Source: Spirochaetaceae bacterium (GTDB lineage Bacteria > Spirochaetota > Spirochaetia > Treponematales > Breznakiellaceae). From it: 51,394 nucleotides of DNA. Below, piece after piece: positions 51,258 to 51,394 of the stretch. The stretch's first letter is position 1; every line of letters begins with the position of its first letter. Under the pieces are notes generated by a model. The model ran no database searches. It was given only the letters and a program-made list of their open reading frames with translations, and had not been told where the DNA came from. The stretch lies in NCBI GenBank assembly GCA_031290855.1, contig JAISLM010000021.1, forward strand, positions 1-51,394, in the 5' to 3' direction. The translations under genes and the position numbers were made by a program.

Positions 51258-51394
51258 GTAGCGGTCTGCCGTGCACCCGCCCGTTAACGGGTTATCACTT
51301 ACAGGCGCAGTAGGCTTCCCTTCCATTCGGCGTCATCCATGACGCCTCATTACAGGCCGCGGTTCAGCCCTTACGCTACATCCATGTAGCTTTT
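51258..51394. repeat. Small hairpins at the right edge
   Basis: CCCGTTAACGGG (51280-51291), GGCGTCAT-cc-ATGACGCC (51329-51346) and GCTACAT-cc-ATGTAGC (51375-51390) continue the hairpin type seen in other gaps. No tRNA or gene is visible up to the edge. Confidence 0.6.

Noticed and set aside
51208..51394. tRNA-Trp expected upstream of secE
   Set aside because: Many bacteria have it there, but no cloverleaf is visible up to the window edge.

Overview
The window looks like a piece of a spirochaete chromosome, most likely a Treponema relative. The reasons are a riboflavin ABC operon of the RfuABCD type behind an FMN riboswitch, a FliG homologue directly abutting polA, LolA-like and RodZ-like envelope genes beside rpoBC, PEGA- and SPOR-domain envelope proteins, and an RpoB rifampicin pocket with Asn at the position equivalent to E. 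coli Ser531. GC is fairly high and the intergenic DNA is full of mobile-element debris, which fits a free-living or gut treponeme better than an obligate pathogen. The genus assignment is inference.

Layout. 1-2.8 kb: an IS4-type transposase cut by the left edge, repeat debris, and a MATE exporter. 3.2-7.7 kb: tRNA-Leu(CAA), a biotin-type ECF transporter (bioY, ATPase, EcfT) and tex, converging with it. 7.7-11.3 kb: a repeat island, then an RluA-type pseudouridine synthase coupled to a PEGA-domain protein, then another repeat island. 11.6-13.9 kb: tRNA-Gln(CTG) and tRNA-Asp(GTC), an orphan ABC permease, an XRE regulator, a very long hairpin ending in a T-run, and a small hypothetical protein. 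14-20.3 kb: two broken genes (an M28-peptidase fragment and a frameshifted amino-acid-binding protein), a lipoprotein binding protein, and a tight cluster of a vWA-like/SPOR protein, coaE and a second SPOR protein.

20.3-27 kb: the most plastic part. infA is coupled to an M28-like gene, and a short sigma-70-family factor sits behind a sequence matching the sigma-54 consensus. tRNA-Phe(GAA) and a heavily decayed integrase-type transposase follow. Then comes an IS200/RAYT-like gene inside an 844-bp cassette bounded by near-perfect 17-bp inverted repeats. Solo ends and fragments of that cassette occur at 1.3, 14.2 and 31.2 kb. Two structured 166-bp repeats and two MITE-like families are scattered through the same islands.

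27-39.6 kb: polA and fliG, then rfuD-rfuC-rfuB-rfuA on the minus strand behind the FMN riboswitch, an EEP-family lipoprotein, rodZ-like and lolA-like genes, and tRNA-Leu(TAA). 39.7-51.2 kb: the classical secE-nusG-rplK-rplA-rplJ-rplL-rpoB-rpoC order, all on the minus strand, with a promoter in front of secE and perfect hairpins in the rplL-rpoB and rpoB-rpoC gaps.

The strongest leads for something undescribed are the inverted-repeat-bounded RAYT cassette and its relics, the 166-bp structured repeat family with a compensatory base change, the islands of tiny perfect hairpins with 2-5 nt loops, and the candidate sigma-54-to-sigma-70 cascade.
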